Shown here one piece after another: positions 23,257 through 34,800 of a stretch of DNA of 64,000 nt (position 1 is the first letter of the stretch; the number at the start of each line of letters is the position of its first letter). A program made the translations under genes and the position numbers. Under the pieces are notes generated by a model that was not told the DNA's origin, ran no database searches, and saw only the letters and a list, made by a program, of their open reading frames with translations. The stretch lies in the NCBI GenBank assembly GCA_039881145.1, contig JAYKKI010000138.1, positions 310,001 through 374,000 of the forward strand, given 5' to 3'. This DNA is from Druceiella hillmani. Taxonomy: Eukaryota > Arthropoda > Insecta > Lepidoptera > Hepialidae.

Positions 23257-26200
23257 AAAACGGAGTTATGCTTCATTTATAGCTAAAAATGTTGATTTGT
23301 ATGCTGGGGCAACTTGTTATTTCTTGAGGCTTTTATTAACTAGGATTACTTAATAGTCGTCTGGCAAAACGCCCCATTTCAAGTTAAAAAAATAACATGT
23401 TTTTGTAATTTTAAAAACATTTTCATGCGCCACTTTGTTCCTAAAATATTAGATATTGTTCTGAACAAAGAGCTTTTTTAAATTTTGAACTAGAACTCTT
23501 TTTATTTAAAATTAAAAAAAAATGGAGACTTATTACTCGATTTTACCCTAATACTTTCTTTTTATAAATAATAAAATGAACAAATTTTTGTTTATTTTAT
23601 TCGCTCCTGTAAATTTTGTGAAAAACTAGTCGAACGTTATTCGAAAAAAAAAACGGTGTGGAACATCTTGAAAACTATCACCAATGATATTATAAAATAA
23701 ATTTTTTAGAGTCCATAAGATTCCCTTATCTAATTGATATGGATATAAGGAATTTTAAAAAAATTCTAATTGAGATATCTACGGATTAACATGCTATTTA
23801 ATTGTGGCAAACTTCAAAGTTTCCACGTAAAGTCGGCACCTTTCTATGAAAAACTAGAAAAAAAAGAACGGAATCCTTATAAAAACAAAGTATACGTCAT
23901 TGGGGTTATAAAGACTATGTTCTTTTTTTTGAGGTACGAATCTGTAAAAGAAGAAAAATTTCACCCTTATACATATCACTTTTTGCGAAACAGAGACGTA
24001 TCGACTGATTTTAGTGCCAAGATCCTTTAAGGTTTCTTAAATTTAGTCCACTGATTATATGACGAAAATTGACGAAAATAACTCTTAAAAATTATTTTCC
24101 TTTATATTTTTCTATTCGCTTTTTCTATTTCTCTGTTGATCGACAATATGGGGTATATGGCACCTGATCCATTACGATAGTTTAATAGTTTATCCAAATT
24201 ATTTTAAAAAACTAGAACAAAGTGCAATAGAGTGTGTAGAAATTTTTTTTTATTGCTTTTTCGGTTTTTTACTTCGAAAAGATAAATGGAACCCTTTTAA
24301 TATCCCCCACGTGTCTGTCCGTTCTTCTGTCACAGTTGTTTTCCTTAGATACCGTATGACGCAGAGAGCATTAATTCCCACATATCTCCATGGCTAACGG
24401 TCGTAAATATATATACAATCAGTTTTGGCAAGCAAATTAACTACTCAAAGAGAAATTTTAAAAATTTCATTTATAGCGGGGTACCGTTTTAAATTATTAG
24501 TTTTATGGGTCTCAAAAATATTTTTCGTAATAGAGGTATAGTGAAATACATAGAAAAAACGTGCGATAAAATTTTCGAAATTTTCAAACTTTCCAGAACT
24601 TCCCCATATTGAGAGAATAGGGAAATGTTAATGTCAAACTTTCTTATACGTTTTCCCATAGTTCACCCATTCACAGTTTTCCCTGAGCAATTTTTTGAAA
24701 AATAATCAGCATATTAGCAATTCAAATCAACGTGGTCGTAATTAAATGTCAATTCAAATGAGATACGGACCCCAATTTTTTACCCCAATATACCGATAGG
24801 TTGGAGATGTGTTGTGGCTGTTCGATTTCGAGTAGGTTGAGTGATGTGTGTATGGGGTTCATTGTATATACTAAAAAGGAAAATGAGAATGCATAGTACG
24901 ATTTCTAGCAAAACTTAATTAATAAAGTTAGTTAAAAGTTATGAAAAGCGCAGTATTATTTACTTTCTATTACTTTTATAAAAATTAAATATTTTATATA
25001 CATCATTTGATACTAAGCAAATCTATCAAAAAAGGCTTTTAATTTTTTTAATAAAATTACAGTTTCTTTACAGTACTATGATAATTATACGTACGTAAGG
25101 TTTTGATCTTTTAGAGCTATTTGATCAAATATATAGAATCAGTGTGTTTTTTCCATATATATTGATACTGCTATATCAAAACAGAAAATTATTTGAGGTG
25201 AAAGATTCTTATTATATAATAGCTCTTCGATAATTAAAATCAGTGCCATAACATTTCAGTTTCATATAATATTAACTGAGCAATCTTGGAATAATTGTTG
25301 AGAATCACTTTAAAAATTAATGTCCACGACATATAACAATTTATGTTTTTTCTTATCTTCTTATCAGAAATAATTTTCTTCTTATACTCTATTATTATCA
25401 AATAAATATCAGAAGACTGTGTAATGTCTATATAAAAGGCCTTCTCAGTTCCTTAAAAACCTCAAAAAATTAAAGTTACCACCAAGCTTTTGATATTCCA
25501 GTCGACAAAAGGAAAATTCTCAATATACAAAGCTTTCATCGCATCAAAACAATCGGAGGTAAATATAACATCTACGAAAACACATCGTTAACGTTCCCAA
25601 CACAAATAAGTACGAGCCAAGGGTGAAAAGGAGTCAAGTCAAATAAAAAAAATATTGAGTGGCGGGAGAGTGGCTAATAAAAAACAAAAAAAAGTACCTT
25701 TCAGCTACCCTGACTTAGCGGTAAATACCTGTAATAGAAAAACTTATAATTGCAGAAAAATTTATTGCAGGCCGTTTAATGGAAAAATAACACTGTTTTT
25801 CAATTGTGTCGATATCCGTATCCTTGCCAAACGGACAACGATACGACGATCGACCTTGTCGTTTTTCTGTTATTCCGATTTGAAGGTTTGTGCAAAATTT
25901 GAAGACAAACTTTTTAATGTTAATGTTTAATGCGATTTGAATTCATTTTATGAACTACAGTGATATTGGAATGAATTCAATAATAAATTAGTTTTGTAGC
26001 ATTGTTCCTATGCTTATAATACTTACATATTGATAAAGTCACTTGATTCTTGAATTTTAATTAATTGAAAACTTTGAAATTTTAACTTTTTAAATTCATT
26101 TAATGTTCCTTTCAATTTTATGAAGATATGTCCCAATAATCAATGTATAATATTAGTAACTTATCTTTTTAATCCCGGTATTTTTATACCTCTCCTGATC

Positions 26201-26274
26201 CTGTACATTATTTAATCCATACCTAACAAAATAATGATATTTATGTATGAGATAAGACCGTGAATAAATAACTG
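23257..26274. other. AT-rich non-coding DNA with worn insect repeats
   Basis: No gene is recognised. The open frames at 23770-24030 and 25655-25930 have no family motif, and the first overlaps repeat-like sequence ('gaggtacgaatctgtaaaag' near 23930-23949). A fuller repeat remnant occupies about 24250-24720. Confidence 0.5.
24250..24720 (+). repeat. Worn insect dispersed repeat with 'gtctgtccgttcttctgtca' region
   Basis: The words run in the order typical of a repeat abundant in insects: 'ttcggttttttacttcg', 'atggaaccctttta', 'gtgtctgtccgttcttctgt', then about 170 bp later 'atgggtctcaaaaatatttt'. It is heavily decayed and the parent element is unnamed. Assignment is by remembered word order, not by alignment. 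Confidence 0.4.
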
Positions 26275-26320
26275 ATAATATTGAATACATTTGGCGTTAA
26301 TTTTGTAGAAATTCATTATG
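26275..26320 (+). repeat. PLE-flanking block 'F' (second copy)
   Basis: 'acatttggcgttaattttgt' followed by 'agaaattcatta' runs directly into the PLE terminus at 26321. It matches the blocks at 23205-23256 (inverted) and 56186-56236. Confidence 0.65.
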
Positions 26321-26421
26321 CACAATTAAATGAAACTACGTGATGTAGTAAACCTAGGTCGTGATAAAGAAATTAAAGAAAGTAGAAATAATACTACATC
26401 ACTTAGTTTCATTTAATTGTG
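26321..26421. mobile_element. Miniature inverted dimer of PLE 3' ends
   Basis: The arms 26321-26350 and 26392-26421 are 30-bp reverse complements with one mismatch, ending 'cacaattaaatg' and 'catttaattgtg'. The core from 26351 carries only the 3' half of the hammerhead ('aacctaggtcgtga') and the normal PLE tail. It reads as a minus copy cut down to 30 bp joined to a plus copy cut down to about 71 bp, the same topology as the 3.2-kb dimer. Confidence 0.75.
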
Positions 26422-27699
26422 AATATCTGATAAAATAAAGATTATAAAACTCTCAGGTTTCTTTCCGATCAAAAATTCGCCGGAAAAAAATGTGCACGAT
26501 TTGCAATGACATGGGTTTATCTTGTTCAATTGATTTTTAAATATTTTATTACCGGTAAACCATAATTTTGTTTAGAAAATATATACAATAAATGATTAAC
26601 AAAAATGAAACGCTGTCACCATATTTATTACTATATTTATGGTATGATATTATACTAAATATTTAGAATATCATTTCACAAATAAAATATTTGTACGGCA
26701 GCTACTTTTACATAGAAACAGTTTATAAATAGCACGCTGATTGTGAGTTACATTAAATAGTATTTACTCATAACAGTCACAAAATAGGTGGAGAGGATAC
26801 GAAATCAAATGCGCTCTTTATGAATCGTGACTCGTAGTTTTTTTTTTCCTATAATAATGATGTTATTTCTTGGTCTCCCTTAGGCATGTAAGTACTGAAG
26901 AAGATATGCCAAGGCACAGTTTAATATAAAACCATGATTTCTTTAGGAAATGTCTACAATAAACCAACTAAATGCGTGCCGAAACACGTTCAAAATAGGG
27001 TTCTGTACGCGTCTGTACCTCTAGGAATAGGTTTAAAATTATACGAAATACGTGGATAAGACAAATGGACTGACGCACACACAGCTATGATGAAATTATA
27101 AAGGTTCTACGTTTGCCTATAAAAACCCAAAAACTGTAAAAAAGTACTGATTTCTATCACATATATGTATGTTTCCAAAGGTTAAATTTGAGTTTGAATA
27201 GAATTAACGAAAACTTAATTGATTTTTAATGATTTCAATAAACTTTACTCGTTCCAATAAAATTTGTTTCAGTTGTGAATTTACCGGTTTATTAATGGTC
27301 TATCAGACGTTTAGAATTATTATATAAAATGAGGATTAAATCGATTTACTGCCTTGGAAAAAATGACCATTAATTTCAAATTAATCCACGAGGTTACTAG
27401 AGGCTTAACGTATTCTGGATAATAACACACACCGTTATGTTGTTCCAACCTAGTAACTACGTACGTAACAGTATTGCAACATAAAGATACACATAAGATT
27501 GGATAGTTAAATTCTTAAGACAAAACTTTCTTGGTTAAAACGAGACTATTGCTATAGGGCAGGGTTTAACTACTTTGTTAAGTATTTAACAGTATTTGGC
27601 AAAACATTGCAAGTTGTAATTAATTAATGTTTAAGCGCAAAGCTAGTTTTGAGTAAGTTAACAGGAACTCGGTTTGTGATGAGCAAAAACGATATTCAT
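26422..27699. other. AT-rich non-coding DNA
   Basis: No gene is recognised. Around 26990-27115 the words 'gggttctgtacgcgtctgta' and 'ggactgacgcacacac' suggest another worn insect-type repeat. This lies just outside the start of the large inverted duplication. Confidence 0.4.
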
Positions 27700-29442
27700 G
27701 TATGAATGCGTCATAGTTTTAGTAACAATTTGTTATTATATAGGTTCAAAAAATACTTAAAATGACAGTACAAAATAATATAGCATGATAAAAATATAAT
27801 AAAAAGTATTTAAAATGAATAAAAATAAAACAAATTTTGCTCTGCAGGGGTAACTAATGTGCGAAAGAAATAATAAATTTTAAATGTATGAGCGAAAAGA
27901 CCATATTATTAAAATACTGTCGATCGAAATCGATTCAGGTAGAGTCACGCAGAAAGTAGAAGTAGCAAATTACGCCACAGTTGGTTCGTAAAATTGCCAA
28001 GTGACATTATTGCTTCATATCAGCTATTGAATTTTAAATTAAATTTAAATAGCAATAAAAATATTACGTTCATTTAATTATACATTTTAAAAGAAAGTGA
28101 AAAATATACCAAATTTTAGTGCCCAATTAACTTAAGAATATCATGGAAGACTGGTAATATTACTAACGTATCGCAACGATGCTATTACCTACGTAATAAC
28201 GTTGATGACGTGAATGTGTATTACTAAAAAACAAATTCATTTATGTAACATTAAAAATAAAAAGGACAAACGTGTGTTTTCAAGTACTCTTTTTAAATCC
28301 TCACATTGATTATTGTTGATTGTTAAATAATGTATAATCAAAATAACTGTTAAGTGGATCTTTAATCCAGACTGTAAATTTAATTAATAATTCATATTTT
28401 TTTCATTAATTTCTATAATCAAGAGGCTTTATTAAGTTTCGCTCAACAAAAGATCAAAATGGAGTTTTTATTGCCAATCTCTATTGTTTAAATGGACCCT
28501 TGTGAGTTAATTATTTTTGTAATATTATGTTTTTCTACCTTTAAATGTAATACTTTTGGATTTTGCAAGTTTCTTCCTTACATATGATATTAGTACATAA
28601 AAAGTATTTTAATATAATTAATAATTATTTATGAGTTATGGAGATCCAAGAAAAAAAACGTACTGAGTAACATGTTATTCTAAAACATCGAATACAACGT
28701 TTAAAATAATGTCAATATTTAAATATACCGATAAAGTTTACAGCATAAATATAAAAGGTTAGGTTTCAATGTTTTTCTTAATTTCATTTTTTAAAAGAAA
28801 AAGTCATAAGGTCGTTCATATTATATCTGTCTGTTGCAGCCGATATCCTCGGAAACTACTACATGTAAAAACTTAAAATTAATGAACAGTAATACTTAAT
28901 GCATTTTAATAGTTAATGTACGGAGTTGATTTCGAAGCAATTTTTTTAGAATTTACCGTAATGTAATTCTAGAATATTATTGAAAACGCAGATTGAAATT
29001 TATTTATCTCAGAAAAAATTGCAATAGGACAAATTTACTCAAAAAGGAAAATAACACAACTTATTTTTCTTTCTGTTTATAAGCCATAGCCATTTTTCTC
29101 AGAAACCACTTGAAAATTTAAATTTGTCATACACTAAAGCATATTCGGCATAAACTGCGCACATCCCTATGAGGATTTCGAAAAATATATATTCATAATT
29201 TTATTTAGTATATGTTCATAAATATGCTAAACAACATGTGAAAAAATCCTCCTTATTTCCTAAACTATTGAAACTAAAATTAGGAAAAACAGTTTTTCCG
29301 AATCTTACGCAAAGATTACAGAAAAATTACAACGATGATTCTGGATATTTATAATTTTTGAGATATTGACGATAATATACATATCTTACTACTTAATTAT
29401 GTTAGATATTAGTAAATATTTATTGCGCTATTAATATTGAAC

Positions 29443-29480
29443 TAGCGTGACCCGGACGAAGTCTTCGCATTATTATTTAT
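29443..29480 (+). repeat. Insect-type 'actagcgtgacccgg' repeat start
   Basis: 'aactagcgtgacccggacga' is followed by 'agtcttcg', closely like the 5' start of repeats widespread in insect genomes. Confidence 0.45.
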
Positions 29481-29914
29481 TCCATTATGAAGCTCAGATG
29501 ACAGATCAAACAAATATTTTACTAAAATTGATTATAGAGGCGCGAGTATCAAAAGCATTGAGCTAAAGCGCCACTTTGTTTATACGTGAGTGGATTTGAA
29601 ATTAAACAAAAATTTTACCGACCGTCAATCATATTGACGTTGAGCCGTTAGATGGCAGCATTGCTGTTTTGTGTATACAATTTTAATAATTAATTAATTT
29701 GCAAAAACAATAGCAATAATAAATTTTTTAGTTGTGGATGCCGGTAGAGCAAGCAATTATCTATAAAATGATATATAATTTATGTGAATTAGTTGTGAGG
29801 TTTTTTCTAAAAAGGGAGAGTAACATCTTAAAACCTTAGCGTATTAATATATATGATGATTATGACAAATAAAGTAACTGTATTTCAAACGAGGAACGAA
29901 AACTTCGATAAGCC

Positions 29915-29945
29915 TGTAAAACCCCCACTTGGTCGGTTTTTTTAG
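29915..29945 (+). repeat. Insect-type repeat 3' end 'acttggtcggttttt'
   Basis: 'cccacttggtcggttttttt' matches the 3' end of a repeat common in insects. The same end is at the matching place in the other arm (61645-61675, inverted), so the repeat was there before the duplication. Confidence 0.5.
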
Positions 29946-31644
29946 TAATAAATAGTATTTTTTAAGAGACTAAAGTATCTAGATATTATTGTAGAAATGT
30001 GTATTTAATTTCTTGATATCATTATATGAGTAGATATGAATATATTTATAAAAATATTTACGGCCCACATTTTTTTAACCTTTGTTGCTTTAACTTACAT
30101 CAGTTTTATATGACCATTTTTTAAATGTTTTAGATTTACATGATTTTCATGAACAATGAATTTATATACGGCATAATAAATAAAAGAATTTGAGTAAGAT
30201 GTTGAAGACAAAAACATCATCATCAACTAAGTTCAAAAGTTCACATTTATTAAAAAAAGCGCGAAACATCTTCGTGATAGATAATTGCTGAAATCTCTTA
30301 TTCATCATAAATGCCGTGGAAAATAAATAAGATGATTATCTTTGGGCAAGGTTAATAGAAGTGAGATTAAAGACTACGGAAATATATGTAAGGAGCGGGA
30401 GACCATCACATGCCAAGGATTCGAATCACCAAGTCATATTGTTATGATAATAAATGTCCCTCATATATGGAAATTTGGAAATAATTTACTTTTGATTTCC
30501 AACCATGTAAAGACAGTTGGATATTTTTAGGAACATGAGAAATATTTTAAAATAATTGTTGTCACTACGTCGAAATATGTGTTTCAGAATGTTTGGAAAC
30601 AATGGGTCATTAAAAATATAGTCATATTGTCAAAAAGTACGGAGACTACATATACTTTAAAACTTCGAATATAACACATCAAATTTAAAATTTCTTAAAT
30701 ATAGTTACAGGTGAGTATAATTAATTATTAGCTTCTTGACATCTTTGGTTAAATATAAATACTGCTAAGTCATTACTAGTTTTTATTATTGTAAAAAAAT
30801 ATTTTGAGACCCATGTATAACTGTCGAAATGTTATGTTAAAAATATCTGTGAAATGAGTTTTCTTTTCTGGGATGAAATATACACTATGAAAATTTAAGG
30901 AAACATAATAAGGTTTAATGACTTCTTAAGTACCTAAATATTAGTTTGAAAATAAGAGATATTAATAATAAAGCTTACCATGACCTTACATATCTATTTA
31001 ACTCCTTGGGGTCCTAACCCAAACCTTAGATAACGATTAATAGTATTTTAGAGATAAGAGTAGAATCTAACCCTTTGGCGGGCGGGCTTTTCATAGAGAC
31101 TGTGTTGTAATTGTTTCGCGAAATTTAGCTTAAAATCTTTGTGAGTTTTTAATAAATTATTAAAAGGGAAGTTAATTTCGGATATTCATATTTTATTTAA
31201 GAAATAATATGACCCATCATGGGTTAGATTATTTTCTATATAAACGTTTTCCGAATCATATTCATGGGACTTATTTTATATAAATTAAATAACATTACGT
31301 TTATACTCTCAGCGAATAAATATACACTGATGAAAGGAATTATGCCATAAAAGGAAATATTTACATCTCTAGTAGGAAATAAAAAAAACATTTAGTATTA
31401 AATTTTTTGAAAATTAGGTTTTATATTTATTTGGATAAAATTATGGTTTAGGTATAAAAACATTAAAAATATCAAAAAGATATTTTTTTTACCCTTACCT
31501 ATTTTAGCGATTTAAAATACCAGTTAACCTATGAAAGTAGCATTAATATTGATTTAATTTTTTATGTGTATATAATATTTAGACCCACAAATGAAAGAAA
31601 ATAAAAGAAGTATTGCATTTTAACATATTATTACAGTAAGCCTA

Positions 31645-31687
31645 CTGTATAATATGTTATTGAGTAGTATAATATGTTATTGAGTTG
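31645..31687. repeat. Short tandem duplication, two units of about 20 bp
   Basis: 'tataatatgttattgag' is repeated in tandem. The first unit is also the right half of an imperfect inverted repeat beginning near 31622 ('aacatattattacagta'). Confidence 0.8.
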
Positions 31688-32549
31688 AGTATTTGTTAAT
31701 TAAGTATTTAAACAATATATTAACATGAATAATTCTAACTAAATAAAACATTTAAAAAGATAGCTAATTCCACTTAAACTTACTGAAGATCATTTTTTTT
31801 TTAAACATGTCAACGATATGTGCTTATTTAATTAAGGACCTAGAAAAACAGATCGTGTCAATATGTTTTGGACAACTAAATTTTTAAATTTTCGTGAAAT
31901 CGAAAAAAGTGCATAAAGTTTTTTCGTTTAAATTAGTCTTCATTATGTTTAGAACTATTTCGATAATGACTGATATTTTTTTGTGACGAATAACCATAAT
32001 TTTCCTAACCATCATCATTCTTCTGTAATTTACGATTCCCATATAATGCCAAGAAAGAGATATTGAGTAGAAATAATTATTATTTAATTTGTATCAGAAA
32101 AAAAAACAATCTAACATTGAAAATAACTAATTGTCACCAATTTCATCAATAAAGAAAATGACAAAATCTCATTGAAAAAATTATTAATGTCAACATATAT
32201 ATCTTTGCAGTATATTGATTTAATATCAGAAGAGCCGGTTGATTTTATAAGATATTCTAGAGTAAAGGCGATCTATTGCTCTAGAAATTCCTTTAATTCT
32301 TTTAATAGAAAAATACCATCGTTCTTAACAAGATATATATACACATAGAAGATTGTATAGAAATTTCTTATTATTTTTGGCATCGTTGTCAAATTTCTCC
32401 TTCACGGTTGCAGCGATCTAATTTTGATGCGAATGAAATACTTCTATGATCCTCATAAATTTTTCACTCATTGTCAGGTCACGATTTTGTACAATGTATA
32501 AATCATAAACGATGATAAACCTGTTTTTTGCAATTACAATTAGTCCTGC

Positions 32550-32960
32550 AGAATAGGAATTCAGTAGCTCTATTAACCTTAACCTTCTTTAGAGCATGAA
32601 GGGGTGAGAGTCAATGTGCGAACAAAAAAATTATTTCCACTTTTGCCTTTACCAAAATGCGAAAGTTGATTTTCTATTACAGTTTGAGAGCATACTACTC
32701 TCTGTCACGTGAGGAGAATTTAATCTTGGATCTGTTTCAAAATTTTTTTATATTTGTCATGGCAAGACTCTTTCGATGAGGCATATTGATGAGATAAAAT
32801 TTCCTTTTCTGAATGCATGGCTGTGTTCTGTTACACTATGCATCTTTGGCCGTCGTTGTGCATTCATTTTGAGTCGCTTCAGTCACTTATTGTCTTTTAC
32901 CAAATTCATGAAATTTTCGAAATTCCATTCGTAATGTTCCAGTTTGTTTTTACACCTCAA
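32550..32960 (-). pseudogene. Unknown fossil coding piece, left-arm copy
   Basis: On the minus strand, a broken frame resembles at amino-acid level the open frame at 59560-59760. For example, KGKSGNNFF and LTLTPSCSKE here face KEKSGNFFC and LTPTPSTPKE there. Similarity that holds at the protein level while the reading frame is broken points to a decayed ORF, probably from a mobile element, that existed before the inverted duplication. I do not recognise the family. At least two in-frame stops are visible. Confidence 0.35.
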
Positions 32961-34417
32961 GGCATAGTTGATGACTGAATGAAAAATTAAACAACGCGCT
33001 CTTTATACATATTATTAGATATATTCCACTATTCTGTATAACACTCCACAAAACACTAAGTTTTGACTTTTTTGACATTTGATTTTGACAAATATACTAA
33101 GTTTATTACATAAAGAGAAAATTTTGTATCTCTTTTAAGCATACCGGCCAGAAGGAGGAATGTGATATTTGGCATAGTGAAGGGGAGGCAGAAATCTAAA
33201 ATTCATATATGATATATGTTATTAATACGTTAAATTATATATTATAAATACATTAAAAGGTTAATTGTTTATGTTCATGTCAAAGTTCGTTTCATATTAA
33301 ATAAACACGTTCAAATAAAAGATTAATTTTTACAGTTAATGTCAAACACATAATAGTATGTGGTCAAACAGCCGCACAGAGTAGAGATTGTAGTCAAACA
33401 TTTTTAAAATGTCGGGTAACTGAATGAGTTATGTCAACATATATGTCAAGGTATGGTTATGTAAAAGATATAGGTTTATGTAAAAGATATCTATGTTACA
33501 ATAAACACGAATTCAAATAGTCATTTTGTTTTTTTTCCAATTGTTACTAACATTAACTTTTAAATGTCATAGATATTGCAGGCCATCAAGGTAAAGAACC
33601 CACGCTAATGACCTATTTATACACGCTCTCAGTTGACGTAATAAAACAAAATTTTAAAAAATGTATATGCAATCATTATAAACGTATAATATTCTTTGGA
33701 CAAAAGAACCTCAATAACATTCAAACCACTAGTAGTAAAAAAAATGTGACACAGTTAATTTAAATCGAATTTTCAAATTTTACAATGCATACTGTGATGT
33801 TATTAATCTAATGGATATTAATTGCATTGTTTGCATCGTTTATTGACGTTTTAAGCCGCGAAGCTCCTCAAAATCCCGAAGTATAAATTAACAAATATCT
33901 AAAAGGAAGTAGTGCATAAGTATTTTTTTTGTGATTGACTATGACTCCCACTAAATCCGGTCGTAATGCCGATGCATAGTAGCCTTCGTGTTTAAAGACG
34001 ATATCCTGGTGAATTTTCTTTATGTGTTTTGTAATTCCAGTTGAACTTCTTACACTTTTAGTACGATTTGTCTAAAATAAAAATCAAAAACTAAAATATA
34101 ACCCGTCAGTCGAAAATTAATTTATGTATTTTCATTTGGTCTCATTGCACTCATAACATCAAATTTACATTCATTTTTTACTAACAATGAAGCCAGGTGA
34201 TATTTTAAATTATATTATTACTAAAGGAACATTTTTATGAAGTTTAAAATGTACGGCAAGTAGATTTTCTATTTCTGACATCCTAAATAACATGTCTAAT
34301 GAATAGACGGACCAAAATTAATTTAGTCAGGGAGTTTCGCATCTTTATCTTTATGAAGGTAGTTCAAAACTTATTCTGATTCTGGTATCTCAAGTTCTCA
34401 TTCCGTAGATTTTTTTT

Positions 34418-34525
34418 ATTTTTGGAGTTTACTCCTTAAGAATTGATTTTCATATTTAGCGTCCGGAATAAGATTTTATGAGGAGAAAATTAGAATTTCA
34501 GAGCGTTAAAAAAAGTGTAATAATT
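34418..34525 (+). repeat. Dispersed repeat, copy 2 (partner at 1248-1367)
   Basis: This is a direct-orientation partner of 1248-1367, beginning with the same 'tttggagtttactcctta' word and ending in an A-rich run. It runs directly into the 150-bp tandem pair that follows. Confidence 0.6.
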
Positions 34526-34800
34526 TGTGAATTTGGATGTAGGAGATAATCTCCGAAACTACTCACACGATTTCAAAAAAATTTTACCCATATGTAGAAA
34601 GGACTTTCTGGATGGACATGCCTTATATATTATCCCCTTAAATTTTTTTTCCATATGTCATAAATAAGTAAATTTTGTGAGTTCGGATGTAGGAGGTAAT
34701 TTCCGAAACTACTCATCCGATTTCAAAAATTCTTTCATTAATATTTAGGAAGGACCTATAGGATGGACATAGGTTGTATCTGATCCCGCTAAAGACAATT
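34524..34800 (+). repeat. 150-bp tandem pair of an insect-type repeat
   Basis: Two units begin at 34524 and 34674. Each contains 'ggatgtaggag', 'tccgaaactactca', 'cgatttcaaaaa' and 'ggatggaca' in the same order. The words 'gaaactact..ccgatttcaaaa' are typical of dispersed repeats in insects. Spacing is exactly 150 bp at the 'tttgtga' start. Confidence 0.75.

Noticed and set aside
30342..30530. 62-codon frame, with a T-arm-like 'ggattcgaatcacc' word that suggested a tRNA or tRNA-derived SINE
   Set aside because: The word recurs inverted in the other arm, but no acceptor, D or anticodon arm can be folded around it, and the frame is not conserved between arms.
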